Shown here: one piece after another, positions 14,101 through 20,746 of the stretch
Position numbering within the stretch: position 1 is the stretch's first letter
Layout of the letters: each line of letters opens with the position of its first letter
Assembly (NCBI GenBank): GCA_964554105.1
Contig: CAZKNF010000044.1
Location: 1 to 30,641 of the forward strand
Origin: CAZKNF01 sp964554105
Lineage (GTDB): Bacteria > Bacteroidota > Rhodothermia > Rhodothermales > VXPQ01
DNA: 30,641 nt
Direction: 5' to 3'
Notes under the pieces: generated by a model
Databases searched by the model: none
Seen by the model: only the letters and a program-made list of their open reading frames with translations
What the model was told of the DNA's origin: nothing
Translations under genes and position numbers: made by a program

Positions 14101-14860
14101 GTTCGGCGATTTCGGCAACGGCGCGCAGGTCATTTTCGATCAGTTTCTCTCTGCCGCCGAAGAGAAATGGGGTCAGAGCAGCAGCCTCGTTCTATTGCTG
14201 CCGCACAGCTACGAAGGCCAGGGGCCGGAGCACTCATCGTCGCGTCCCGAACGGTTTCTTCAGATGTGCGCCGAAGACAACATGATCGTCGCCAACTTCA
14301 CGACACCGGCGAACTATTTTCACGCCCTGCGGCGACAGATAAAACGAGATGTGCGAAAGCCGCTTGTCGTGATGGCGCCGAAGAGTCTTCTCCGGCATCC
14401 GATGGCTGTCTCGAAGCCCGAAGACTTCAGCGAAGGTCGCTTCTTGAAGATCATGAAGGCGGACGCCGATCCGGCGAAGGCAAAACGCCTTCTCCTGTGC
14501 AGCGGGAAAGTCTACTATGACCTGATCCGAGATCGAGACGAAGAGGAGATCGACGTCGATGATGTGGCCATTACCCGCATCGAACAGTATTATCCCTTTG
14601 CCGAGCGTGAGATTCGTGAGGAGCTCGAGCGTTACAGTGCAGTGAACGACGTCGTGTGGGTGCAGGAAGAGCCGGCGAATATGGGTGCATGGAGTTATCT
14701 GCGCCATCGACTGGATGCGCTACTCGAAGATCTGCACGGGCCTTGCGACAAGCGCGTCAAATATGTCGGCCGGCAGGCAAGCGCGAGTACGGCGACAGGA
14801 AGCGCGAGAATCCATCAGCAAGAGCAGAAGGAAATCCTAAATGAAGCCCTGCGGATTTGA
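11177..14860 (+). CDS. kgd: Multifunctional 2-oxoglutarate decarboxylase/dehydrogenase E1 with fused E2 catalytic domain
   Basis: 1227 residues, close to the length of actinobacterial Kgd/OdhA. The start is GTG 11177. The N-terminus YIEELYRQYLDDPESVSESW is the E1o N-terminal motif. A linker rich in Pro, Ala and Glu follows, then a succinyltransferase (E2) catalytic domain (about 95-340) with TYDHRVIQGAESG and His301. No lipoyl or peripheral-subunit-binding domain is seen. From about 370 the ThDP-dependent E1 follows, with MGMAHRGRLN, GDAAFAGQG (Gly644/Asp645) and NNQIGFTT. The enzyme decarboxylates 2-oxoglutarate in the TCA cycle and works with a lipoylated E2 and E3 encoded elsewhere. It stands alone, so regulation cannot be read. 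In actinobacteria a FHA protein (GarA/OdhI) controls it; none is seen here. Confidence 0.95.
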   Translation: MSLGFNTGYIEELYRQYLDDPESVSESWRDFFADYHPSESFIAAKEARPQSAVEPDRLVVKARRDGGDGAMPEPVTPASAPESADDGGRTEPIRGAQAKIVENMETSLGVPTATSMRTVPVKLMSENRQLINDYQRYVGGEKVSFTHLIAWAVVKGLKEFSNMNTTFRHDNGTPVHVIPEQVNLGLAIDIERRGKRTLLVPNIKGADRMNFAQILGIYNDIVRRARDGNLEIADFEGTSATLTNPGMIGTTMSVARLMPGQGVIVGAGAIGYPPEYYAYPPESVSKVGISEVMTITSTYDHRVIQGAESGAFLSYIAELLLGRHDFYQEIFEHLTIPYQPYSLTTDSTPQLGAAEQSEEMSMTQKQARVLQFIRSYRVRGHLQADVNPLGYSWSYHPELDPATYDLTVWDLDREFVTGGLGGKDIRPLREIVEIVRDTYTRKIGIEYMHISDPTEKRWLQERIEPVRCEEPITPEAKRRILHKLNSAEAFERFIHTKYIGHKRFSLEGAESLIPLLDAVLSDAAEQEAEEIVMGMAHRGRLNVLANILNKPYEAIFSEFEGNIDPNTTQGSGDVKYHLGAKGEHESPIGARVKLTLASNPSHLEAVDPIVEGMVRAKQELMREKNVDTPGGDYLDSIIPLLIHGDAAFAGQGVVSETLNLSQLRGYKTGGTIHVIINNQIGFTTTPSDARSSTYATDVARTIQAPIIHVNGDDPEACIRVARLALDYRNVFNKDVVIDMLCYRVHGHNEGDEPTYTQPLLYKKIEDKRSPRKLYTETLLRRGEMDPVEAEKLLEDFRDRLQEAFDRTKELDSKEAVERFDLLQKKKKEKPELKEVDTKARLEDLESIVKALVELPDNIHVHKKLVRQFERRGKLFYDEKKIDWAFAEALAFGSLLLEGSTVRMSGQDTRRGTFSQRHAVLYDQETGEEYIPLNNIREEQAKLLIYDSLLSEYAVAGFEYGYTVGDPAALVLWEAQFGDFGNGAQVIFDQFLSAAEEKWGQSSSLVLLLPHSYEGQGPEHSSSRPERFLQMCAEDNMIVANFTTPANYFHALRRQIKRDVRKPLVVMAPKSLLRHPMAVSKPEDFSEGRFLKIMKADADPAKAKRLLLCSGKVYYDLIRDRDEEEIDVDDVAITRIEQYYPFAEREIREELERYSAVNDVVWVQEEPANMGAWSYLRHRLDALLEDLHGPCDKRVKYVGRQASASTATGSARIHQQEQKEILNEALRI

Positions 14861-14945
14861 CTGCGGAGCACCGGCAAATTCCACGAGGAGTCTTTCTGCG
14901 TCCACCTAATGTAACATGCGGTCGCACGGGCGGATGCAATGACAA

Positions 14946-14972
14946 AAGGCAGCCCCGATCGGGTACTGCCTT
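14946..14972 (-). terminator. Intrinsic terminator between kgd and rpsU
   Basis: AAGGCAG (14946-14952) pairs with CTGCCTT (14966-14972), and the loop contains a further CCC/GGG pairing. Read on the minus strand the stem is followed by TTTTGTC, the normal form of an intrinsic terminator for rpsU. It can serve kgd from the other side. Confidence 0.7.
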
Positions 14973-15071
14973 GCAGGGAAATCTAACGGTGCCGGTGGGA
15001 GACACCAGATGTTGCAGACACCAGACGCGATCGGCCGTAGACAACGAACCTGATCGCGAATCTGCCGCTGT

Positions 15072-15266
15072 CTAGTAATTTCTCGAATGCTTTCGCGCTG
15101 CGCGATTGGCTTTTTCGCGTGCGACACGACGTTCTTCCGACGGTTTCGTGAACGACATGTTTGACCGATAGATTCGGAGCACACGGCTGCGGTTCACGGC
15201 CCGCTTGAACCGGCGTAATGCGCGATCGATGGATTCGTTATCCCGAACTTTTACTCCTACTGACAA
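15072..15266 (-). CDS. rpsU: 30S ribosomal protein bS21
   Basis: 64 residues, rich in Arg and Lys. The start VGVKVRDNESIDRALRRFKR is the bS21 signature, and FTKPSEERRVAREKA matches the second helix. bS21 sits near the 16S rRNA 3' end on the 30S platform. The frame begins with TTG at 15266; no ATG or GTG is available without losing the conserved N-terminus. A purine-rich GGGGGAAG lies about 6 bases upstream. The leader contains a 10-bp hairpin (15304-15340). The divergent neighbour is rdgB. Confidence 0.93.
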   Translation of the reverse strand: MSVGVKVRDNESIDRALRRFKRAVNRSRVLRIYRSNMSFTKPSEERRVAREKANRAARKHSRNY

Positions 15267-15303
15267 GCTTCTTCCCCCAGATGGAACGTTTTGTGGTAAC
15301 TTC

Positions 15304-15340
15304 TTGAATAGCCTTACAAAATAGCACTTAGGTTATTCAA
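15304..15340 (-). promoter_or_regulatory. Hairpin in the rpsU leader / rpsU-rdgB intergenic region
   Basis: TTGAATAGCC (15304-15313) and GGTTATTCAA (15331-15340) pair over 10 bases with one G-T, leaving a 17-base loop. The hairpin lies 38 bases upstream of the rpsU TTG start. It could be an mRNA leader structure for bS21 autoregulation, or a DNA operator. Confidence 0.4.
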
Positions 15341-15345
15341 ATACA

Positions 15346-15360
15346 AAACGAGCCTCGTTT
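15346..15360. promoter_or_regulatory. Palindrome AAACGAG-C-CTCGTTT
   Basis: Perfect 7-bp arms around a single C lie between the divergent rpsU and rdgB genes, next to the hairpin. This is an operator-like site for a dimeric regulator. The regulator is unknown. Confidence 0.35.
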
Positions 15361-15425
15361 GTTTCACGTCACCCGACATGCATGCATCCTCCTGGAGGGG
15401 AATAGAGTACATTGCAGCGCGCCGT

Positions 15426-16073
15426 ATGAAGATCGTATTGGCAACGAGGAACCGGGGGAAAGTTCGTGAGATGCGTTCGTTGCTCTCAGGGCTGGCCGTT
15501 GAACTCATCTCTGCTGCGGACCTGGACGCGGCGCCGGAGGTCGACGAGGACGCCGATACACTCGAAGGGAATGCCGCCAAAAAAGCGCGTGCTCTGTACA
15601 ATTATACATCCCTAGCGTCGCTGGCCGATGACACCGGGCTCGAAGTAGAGGCCCTCGACGGTCTCCCCGGCGTCCGATCGGCCCGCTACGCTGGAGAGGA
15701 GGCTGACGACGCAGCGAACCGTCAACGGCTGTTGAGGGAGTTGTCCGTCGACCGGAACCGCGTCGCGAGATTCCGAACCGTAATCGCGTTTATCGACGCT
15801 CACGGAGACGAGCATTTTTTCGAAGGCATATGTCCCGGAGAGATCATCGAGGAGGAACGCGGAAGCGGCGGATTCGGCTACGATTCCATCTTCGTTCCTG
15901 AAGGCAACGATCGTACGTTCGCCGAACTTTCCAGCGAAGAGAAGAACGCCGTCAGTCATCGCGGCCGCGCACTTCGACAAGTTACCTCCTACCTTCGCGA
16001 GTACGTCGACGAGGGTCAGGATTCTATCGTGCGAAACCAGACAAGAAATCGAGACGAAGAGCACGGATGGTAG
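15426..16073 (+). CDS. rdgB: XTP/dITP diphosphatase (non-canonical purine NTP pyrophosphatase, Ham1/RdgB)
   Basis: 215 residues from ATG 15426. The frame extends to 15378, but the family begins at MKIVLATRN. The substrate-binding LATRNRGKVREM opens the protein. DDTGLEVEAL and PGVRSARYAGE carry the catalytic acidic residues. GFGYDSIFVPEG and SHRGRAL are the C-terminal signature. The enzyme removes ITP, dITP and XTP from the nucleotide pool, protecting DNA and RNA. The last 7 bases overlap the start of dtd (ATGGTAG), so the two are translationally coupled. The C-terminal tail after SYLREYVDEG is a little longer than in Escherichia coli. Confidence 0.95.
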   Translation: MKIVLATRNRGKVREMRSLLSGLAVELISAADLDAAPEVDEDADTLEGNAAKKARALYNYTSLASLADDTGLEVEALDGLPGVRSARYAGEEADDAANRQRLLRELSVDRNRVARFRTVIAFIDAHGDEHFFEGICPGEIIEEERGSGGFGYDSIFVPEGNDRTFAELSSEEKNAVSHRGRALRQVTSYLREYVDEGQDSIVRNQTRNRDEEHGW

Positions 16074-16537
16074 CACTGATTCAGCGCGTACGGCATGCCT
16101 CGGTCGAGGCCGACGGAGCCGTTGAAGGATCCATCCGAACAGGCCTTCTCATTTTTCTGGGCGTGCACTGCGATGATTCTGAGGAAGAGGCAGCCTGGAT
16201 CGCTCGTAAATGCGCCAATCTCAGAGTATTCCCGGACGAGGACGATAAAATGAATCTGTCGCTCACAGACATCGGTGGCGAGGCGCTCGTCATCTCCCAG
16301 TTCACCTTGTACGGAGATGTTCGTCGCGGCAATAGACCATCATTCGCGTCTGCGGCACCTCCGGAGATCGCGGAGCGATTGTATGAGAAGTTTGTCGCAC
16401 TCCTGGAGGGACATCTCGAAGCGACGGTTCAAACCGGCAAGTTCGGGGCAATGATGGATATCACTCTTCTAAATGACGGCCCGGTGACCCTGTGGGTCGA
16501 ACGAATGAAAGACGCGCAAAGTGGAGATCAGGGATGA
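16067..16537 (+). CDS. dtd: D-aminoacyl-tRNA deacylase
   Basis: 156 residues, a normal DTD length. The start MVALIQRVRHASVEADG is typical. Active-site motifs are SQFTLYGD (Ser77, Gln78, Thr80) and NDGPVTLWVE near the C-terminus, the family's Gly-cisPro pair. The enzyme hydrolyses D-aminoacyl-tRNA and mischarged Gly-tRNA(Ala). It overlaps rdgB by 7 bases and the downstream amidohydrolase by 4 (ATGA). Small house-cleaning enzymes grouped this way are common. Confidence 0.96.
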   Translation: MVALIQRVRHASVEADGAVEGSIRTGLLIFLGVHCDDSEEEAAWIARKCANLRVFPDEDDKMNLSLTDIGGEALVISQFTLYGDVRRGNRPSFASAAPPEIAERLYEKFVALLEGHLEATVQTGKFGAMMDITLLNDGPVTLWVERMKDAQSGDQG

Positions 16538-18228
16538 TTCATCTGCTTCCGGCTGTCTTGTCGGCGTTGGCGTTTGCATGTATTGCCGGTGCTTCCGAAG
16601 CGGCTGCGCAGGCGGACTACGTTGTCCACAATGCACGCGTATATACAATGGATCCGGAACAGCCCATGGCCGAGGCGTTCGCCGTCGAGGGCGAGCGAAT
16701 ATTGAGGGTGGGAGATGACGAGGAGATTCTCGACGCGTATCCGGATGCCGAACGTCTCGACGCCCTCAACCGCACCATCATTCCCGGCATAATCGACGCG
16801 CATGCGCACCTGATGGGCCGCGGTTTATCACTGCTCCAGGTGGATCTAGTTGGCACAACGTCGAAAGACGCCATTATCGAACGACTGAGGGAGTTCGCGC
16901 AGCGGCTGTCGGAGGGAGCATGGCTGACGGGCCGAGGATGGGACCAGACCGACTGGCCCGTGCAGGACTTTCCTACACGCGAGGATCTCGATGCGGCATT
17001 CCCTGATCGACCTGTCTGGATACGCCGAATCGACGGCCATGCGGCATGGGCGAATACGGCTGCATTAACCGCTGCCGGCATTGGGCAGATCCGAGACGCT
17101 GCAGATCCGATGGGTGGGCGCATCATGCGGGATGCGTCCGGAGAGCCGACGGGCGTCTTCATCGACGCGGCGATGAGCCTCGTCGACCGTCACGTTCCCG
17201 ATCCGACGAAGAACGACTACCTGCAGGCCCTCAGGCTCGTGCTGGCGGAGACGGCTCGTTTTGGAATTACAGGAGTGCACGATGCCGGCATCGATCTCCG
17301 CGACGCAGCGCTCTACAGAAGGGCGATCGAGGAGAACTGGTTCGATATTCGACTCTACGGAATGATTGGTGGACGCGGCCCAACATATGATCATTTCTGC
17401 GAGTCAGGGCCGATTCTCGACGACAGGTTCACGGTTCGGTCCGTGAAGTTCTATATCGACGGGGCGCTTGGTAGTCGTGGCGCCGCACTGCTCGAACCGT
17501 ACTCCGACGAGCCCGGATCGGCGGGCCTCTTGCAGATAGAACCGGACGTGTTCGCTGAAAACGTAAAGGCGGCCATGCATTGTGGCTTCCAGGTGAACAC
17601 CCACGCAATCGGCGATCGAGGGACGCGCCTCGTCTTGGACGCCTACGAGGAAGCCCTGGGCCAGATCGGCGTCGTCGACCACCGAAACCGGATCGAGCAC
17701 GCACAGGTAGTCCATCCTGCCGACATCGCGCGATTTCGAGAGCTCGGCGTGATCGCGTCGATGCAGCCTATCCACGCCACATCAGACATGTACTGGGCTG
17801 GCGATCGTCTTGGCGAGGACCGGCTCGAAGGTGCCTATAGCTGGAGGTCGTTCCTCGACAACGGTGTCCGTTTGGCGTTCGGCTCGGACTTTCCGGTGGA
17901 GAATGTAAATCCGCTGCTCGGCTTTCACGCTGCCGTCACCCGGACAGATGCGGCAGGTGAACCTGAAGGGGGATGGCTCCCGTCGCAGGCTGTATCTCGA
18001 GAGGAAGCGTTGAAGGCGTTTACGCACGACGCCGCGTATGCAGCCTTTCAGGACCATGATCTCGGCTCGATCGAGTCGGGGAAACTGGCGGATTTTGTGG
18101 TTCTATCTAAGGATATCATGAAAGTCCCGCCAGCCGAGATATTAACGACGGATGTCGTTGCGACGTATCTTGGTGGAGAGAGGATCTATCGGCGTGAAGA
18201 TGCGTCCGACGAATCGTCCAACAAATGA
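16534..18228 (+). CDS. Exported amidohydrolase (YtcJ-like, amidohydrolase_3)
   Basis: 564 residues from ATG 16534, which overlaps the dtd stop (ATGA) and defines the start. A signal peptide is visible: LLPAVLSALAFACIAG, then ASEAAAQ as the likely cleavage region. The metal centre is complete: His90/His92 (DAHAH), the carbamylated lysine Lys305 (VKFYIDGALG), His357 (NTHAIGD), His389 (RIEHAQ) and Asp452 (GSDFPVE). The family hydrolyses amide or imide bonds in cyclic and N-acyl compounds, and the substrate is unknown. An exported form after two cytosolic house-cleaning enzymes suggests co-expression rather than a shared pathway. Confidence 0.92.
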   Translation: MIHLLPAVLSALAFACIAGASEAAAQADYVVHNARVYTMDPEQPMAEAFAVEGERILRVGDDEEILDAYPDAERLDALNRTIIPGIIDAHAHLMGRGLSLLQVDLVGTTSKDAIIERLREFAQRLSEGAWLTGRGWDQTDWPVQDFPTREDLDAAFPDRPVWIRRIDGHAAWANTAALTAAGIGQIRDAADPMGGRIMRDASGEPTGVFIDAAMSLVDRHVPDPTKNDYLQALRLVLAETARFGITGVHDAGIDLRDAALYRRAIEENWFDIRLYGMIGGRGPTYDHFCESGPILDDRFTVRSVKFYIDGALGSRGAALLEPYSDEPGSAGLLQIEPDVFAENVKAAMHCGFQVNTHAIGDRGTRLVLDAYEEALGQIGVVDHRNRIEHAQVVHPADIARFRELGVIASMQPIHATSDMYWAGDRLGEDRLEGAYSWRSFLDNGVRLAFGSDFPVENVNPLLGFHAAVTRTDAAGEPEGGWLPSQAVSREEALKAFTHDAAYAAFQDHDLGSIESGKLADFVVLSKDIMKVPPAEILTTDVVATYLGGERIYRREDASDESSNK

Positions 18229-18243
18229 TAGTGCCGTATCGAC

Positions 18244-18366
18244 GGATCGTATCGCACGTGTGCACCGCACGCTCGAACGAACGATCCTTCCAGCGACCAC
18301 TGGTGCCGGGGAGAGAGCCCAAACCGTCGTAAGTTGAGGAGGCTCTTCTCTCGACACGATCCCGGC
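18244..18366 (+). promoter_or_regulatory. Structured leader upstream of moaC (nested inverted repeats)
   Basis: GGATCGT (18244-18250) pairs with ACGATCC (18281-18287) around an inner GCACGTGTGC. Then GCCGGG (18305-18310) pairs with CCCGGC (18361-18366), enclosing AGAGCC (18314-18319) with GGCTCT (18341-18346). A further stem GCGAC (18365-18369) with GTCGC (18391-18395) would compete with the second one. This fits a cis-regulatory RNA for moaC or a compound terminator of the operon before it. No T-run is seen. Confidence 0.4.
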
Positions 18367-18418
18367 GACGCTGCCTTGCCGTTCGTCAGGGTCGCGCCTA
18401 TCTTCGACATCGTTTCCA

Positions 18419-18943
18419 ATGACCGAAGTATCTCAAGCTATACTAGAAATGACTGATTCTCCCACGCTAACGCACGTGAATCCCGCCGGCGGCGTGAAGA
18501 TGGTAGACGTAGGCGAGAAGCCGGATTCCGTGAGGACGGCACTTGCCTCCGGCCGCGTATGGCTGGGAAAGGACGTATTTGAAGCCGTTCGAGAGAAAAA
18601 TATTCGGAAAGGGGATGTCCTATCCGTAGCGCAGATTGCCGGAATTATGGGAGCTAAGCAAACCAGCAGACTCTTGCCCCTCTGCCACGATCTGCATCTG
18701 AAGGGTGTGGATGTGGAGCTGAATCTCGAGGAAGAGTCACACACGGTCGAAATTCGCGCTTACGCCAAGAGCATCGGACAAACCGGCGTCGAGATGGAAG
18801 CTCTCACGGCCGTTTCCATCGCTTCTCTTACCGTATACGATATGTGCAAATCGATGTCGAAGAACCTGCGGATCACAGATATTCACCTCCTAGCGAAGAC
18901 GGGTGGAATGAGCGGCGACTACCGGAAGACGGAATCTGACTGA
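18419..18943 (+). CDS. moaC: Cyclic pyranopterin monophosphate synthase
   Basis: 174 residues. THVNPAGGVKMVDVGEK, RKGDVLSVAQIAGIMGAKQTS, LLPLCHDLHLKG, MEALTAVS and KTGGMSGDY are the successive MoaC signatures, with Lys80, His90 and Asp141 in the expected places. It converts the MoaA product to cyclic pyranopterin monophosphate in molybdenum cofactor synthesis. ATG 18419 gives a longer N-terminus; ATG 18449 (MTDSPTLTHVNP) fits family length equally well. No other moa or moe gene is in the window. The 190-bp gap before it is rich in secondary structure. Confidence 0.95.
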   Translation: MTEVSQAILEMTDSPTLTHVNPAGGVKMVDVGEKPDSVRTALASGRVWLGKDVFEAVREKNIRKGDVLSVAQIAGIMGAKQTSRLLPLCHDLHLKGVDVELNLEEESHTVEIRAYAKSIGQTGVEMEALTAVSIASLTVYDMCKSMSKNLRITDIHLLAKTGGMSGDYRKTESD

Positions 18944-19023
18944 TAGGACATCGGTTCGTAACCGGGTGCCGATGCCTTCGTACTCTCTACGGTCGACGAA
19001 ACCACTGATAGAGGATCCCACCA

Positions 19024-20013
19024 ATGGAAGTACTTTTTACGACGACCGGCTTGCTCATCATAGCACTTGCCGTACTATTCCTTGTCTTCTTTCTGTACTT
19101 CATTCCCGTCGGGCTTTGGGTGACGGCGTACTTTTCAGGAGTGCACATCAAACTGGTCCGCGATCTAGTGGGGATGCGCCTTCGCAAGGTACCGCCGGCA
19201 GTGATCGTGAAGCCGCTCATCACCGCTCACAAAGCAGGGATCTACGTCGATACACCGCAGCTCGAAGCGCACTATCTGGCAGGCGGCGCCGTTCAAAAGG
19301 TGGTTAATGCGCTTATATCAGCCGACAAAGCGAACATTGACCTGAACTTCGAACGAGCTACGGCGATCGATCTGGCGGGCCGCGACGTGCTGGAGGCCGT
19401 CCAGGTATCGGTGAATCCGAAAGTAATCGAGACCCCGCCCGTCTCTGCGGTCGCGAAAGATGGTATCCAGGTGCGCGCCATCGCACGGGTGACGGTCAGG
19501 GCGAATATCGAGCGGCTCGTCGGTGGCGCCGGCGAAGAAACGATTATCGCCCGTGTCGGAGAGGGGATCGTCTCGACCATCGGCTCATCCGAAACGCACG
19601 CCCTCGTTCTCGAGAATCCCGATTCCATTTCGAAGGTTGTACTTTCGAAAGGGCTCGACTCCGGTACGGCGTTCGAGATCCTTTCGATCGACATAGCGGA
19701 CGTGGACGTCGGCGAGAACATTGGCGCAAAGCTCCAGACCGACCAGGCCGAAGCGGATCTGCAGGTCGCTCGGGCAAAGGCCGAGGAGCGCCGTGCTTCC
19801 GCCGTCGCGCGCGAGCAGGAGATGCGTGCCGCCGTGCAGGAACAGCGGGCGAAGGTCGTCGCCGCCGAAGCAGAGGTGCCCAAGGCGCTCGCCGAAGCAT
19901 TTCGCTCGGGCAATATGGGCGTCATGGATTACTACAACCTGCGAAACCTTCAGTCAGATACGCAAATGCGCGAGTCCATCGGCCGTGAAGACGATTCCGG
20001 CAGTGAGGAATAG
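19024..20013 (+). CDS. floA: Flotillin-like protein FloA
   Basis: 329 residues. The N-terminal membrane hairpin (about 8-36) is followed by the FloA-specific SPFH region (FSGVHIKLVRDLVGMRLRKV, PPVSAVAKDGIQVRAIARVT). A helical Ala/Glu-rich coiled segment follows (QAEADLQVARAKAEERRA). The tail has MGVMDYYNLRNLQSDTQMR, characteristic of FloA. The family scaffolds membrane microdomains. Its usual partner NfeD is not adjacent; the upstream gene is moaC and the downstream gene encodes an unknown 182-residue protein, 39 bp away. GAGG lies 9 bases before ATG 19024. Confidence 0.95.
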   Translation: MEVLFTTTGLLIIALAVLFLVFFLYFIPVGLWVTAYFSGVHIKLVRDLVGMRLRKVPPAVIVKPLITAHKAGIYVDTPQLEAHYLAGGAVQKVVNALISADKANIDLNFERATAIDLAGRDVLEAVQVSVNPKVIETPPVSAVAKDGIQVRAIARVTVRANIERLVGGAGEETIIARVGEGIVSTIGSSETHALVLENPDSISKVVLSKGLDSGTAFEILSIDIADVDVGENIGAKLQTDQAEADLQVARAKAEERRASAVAREQEMRAAVQEQRAKVVAAEAEVPKALAEAFRSGNMGVMDYYNLRNLQSDTQMRESIGREDDSGSEE

Positions 20014-20052
20014 CCGGCGCTCGCAGGCGATCTCCCTTTCCCCTCCTTCTAT

Positions 20053-20601
20053 ATGAGCATCCAACGCGTTGGTCGTTTCGTGGCGTTCGCTACGATCGGA
20101 ACGTTCAACGTCACCCAACATCTCGCCGCTGCGGTGCTCGCTGATGTGGAGGGCGCCGAGCCCGATCTCGTCGCCGAAGAAACACTCTGCCTTGTCGCCA
20201 CCGCCACGTCCCGGGCCGCCGTCGTCGGCTTGAAAGATGATCCCGATACTGCCGGAGCCGCGTTCGAGGCCATTTTCGACATTCCGTTCAGCTACAGGGA
20301 CTATCTGATCGGCGGCGAAATGCTCGATTCGCATGATTCGTCGCTTGCCGGTGCGGCGGAGCAGGTGTACGCGCGTCTTCAGCGCAAGCGAGAATTCTAC
20401 AGCGTCCACCTGCCACCCAACCAGTTTCCAGGCGAACGCCTGCTCAACGAAAAAATGGGCTTGTGGATGGGACGCGTAAGTCCGCCGCGCCTGCCTGAAA
20501 TGCCTACGGATCGCCTCAAAAAGCTCAATCTCGTCTCCCCTCTCCTCACCCACCTGAAGCTCGTGCTGGAGTATGGCAGCCTGTCTACGCGGACGAACTG
20601 A
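20053..20601 (+). CDS. Conserved-looking hypothetical protein downstream of floA
   Basis: 182 residues, start ATG 20053, 39 bases after floA and in the same direction, so probably one transcript. I do not recognise a family. The protein is soluble-looking and mixed alpha/beta: an N-terminal strand/helix (VGRFVAFATIGTFNVTQHLA), an acidic centre, then a segment rich in aromatic residues (FSYRDYLIGGEML) and a basic C-terminus. No signal peptide, membrane span or obvious catalytic motif is seen. Codon use resembles the neighbours, and the frame is clean up to a convergent hairpin. A role with FloA is only suggested by position. Confidence 0.75.
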   Translation: MSIQRVGRFVAFATIGTFNVTQHLAAAVLADVEGAEPDLVAEETLCLVATATSRAAVVGLKDDPDTAGAAFEAIFDIPFSYRDYLIGGEMLDSHDSSLAGAAEQVYARLQRKREFYSVHLPPNQFPGERLLNEKMGLWMGRVSPPRLPEMPTDRLKKLNLVSPLLTHLKLVLEYGSLSTRTN

Positions 20602-20623
20602 CCGGCCGAGCTGCCCATTTTCG

Positions 20624-20646
20624 GAGCCGTTCAGGGGGCACGGCTC
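20624..20646. terminator. Hairpin between convergent genes
   Basis: GAGCCGT (20624-20630) and ACGGCTC (20640-20646) form a perfect 7-bp stem with a 9-base loop. It lies between the ends of the floA operon (+) and the pspA operon (-), so it can terminate both. T-runs are weak on either side. Confidence 0.55.
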
Positions 20647-20746
20647 ATGCGTACACGGTAAGAAGAGGGCGATCCGTGCTCGCGCGGAGAGAGGATAGTA
20701 TGGGCGGCCGACTTCTCTGATCCTGCGATAGATGAAACCGCGGGAT

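Noticed and set aside
14857..15075. 72-codon open frame after kgd
   Set aside because: It contains the rpsU terminator hairpin and reaches the rpsU stop; the composition is not protein-like.
15378..15387. ATGCATGCAT, also seen near 24396
   Set aside because: Short self-complementary word; two occurrences in 30 kb do not support a site.
18966..19307. 113-codon open frame upstream of and within floA
   Set aside because: Overlaps floA in another frame, Arg/Ser-rich, no motif.
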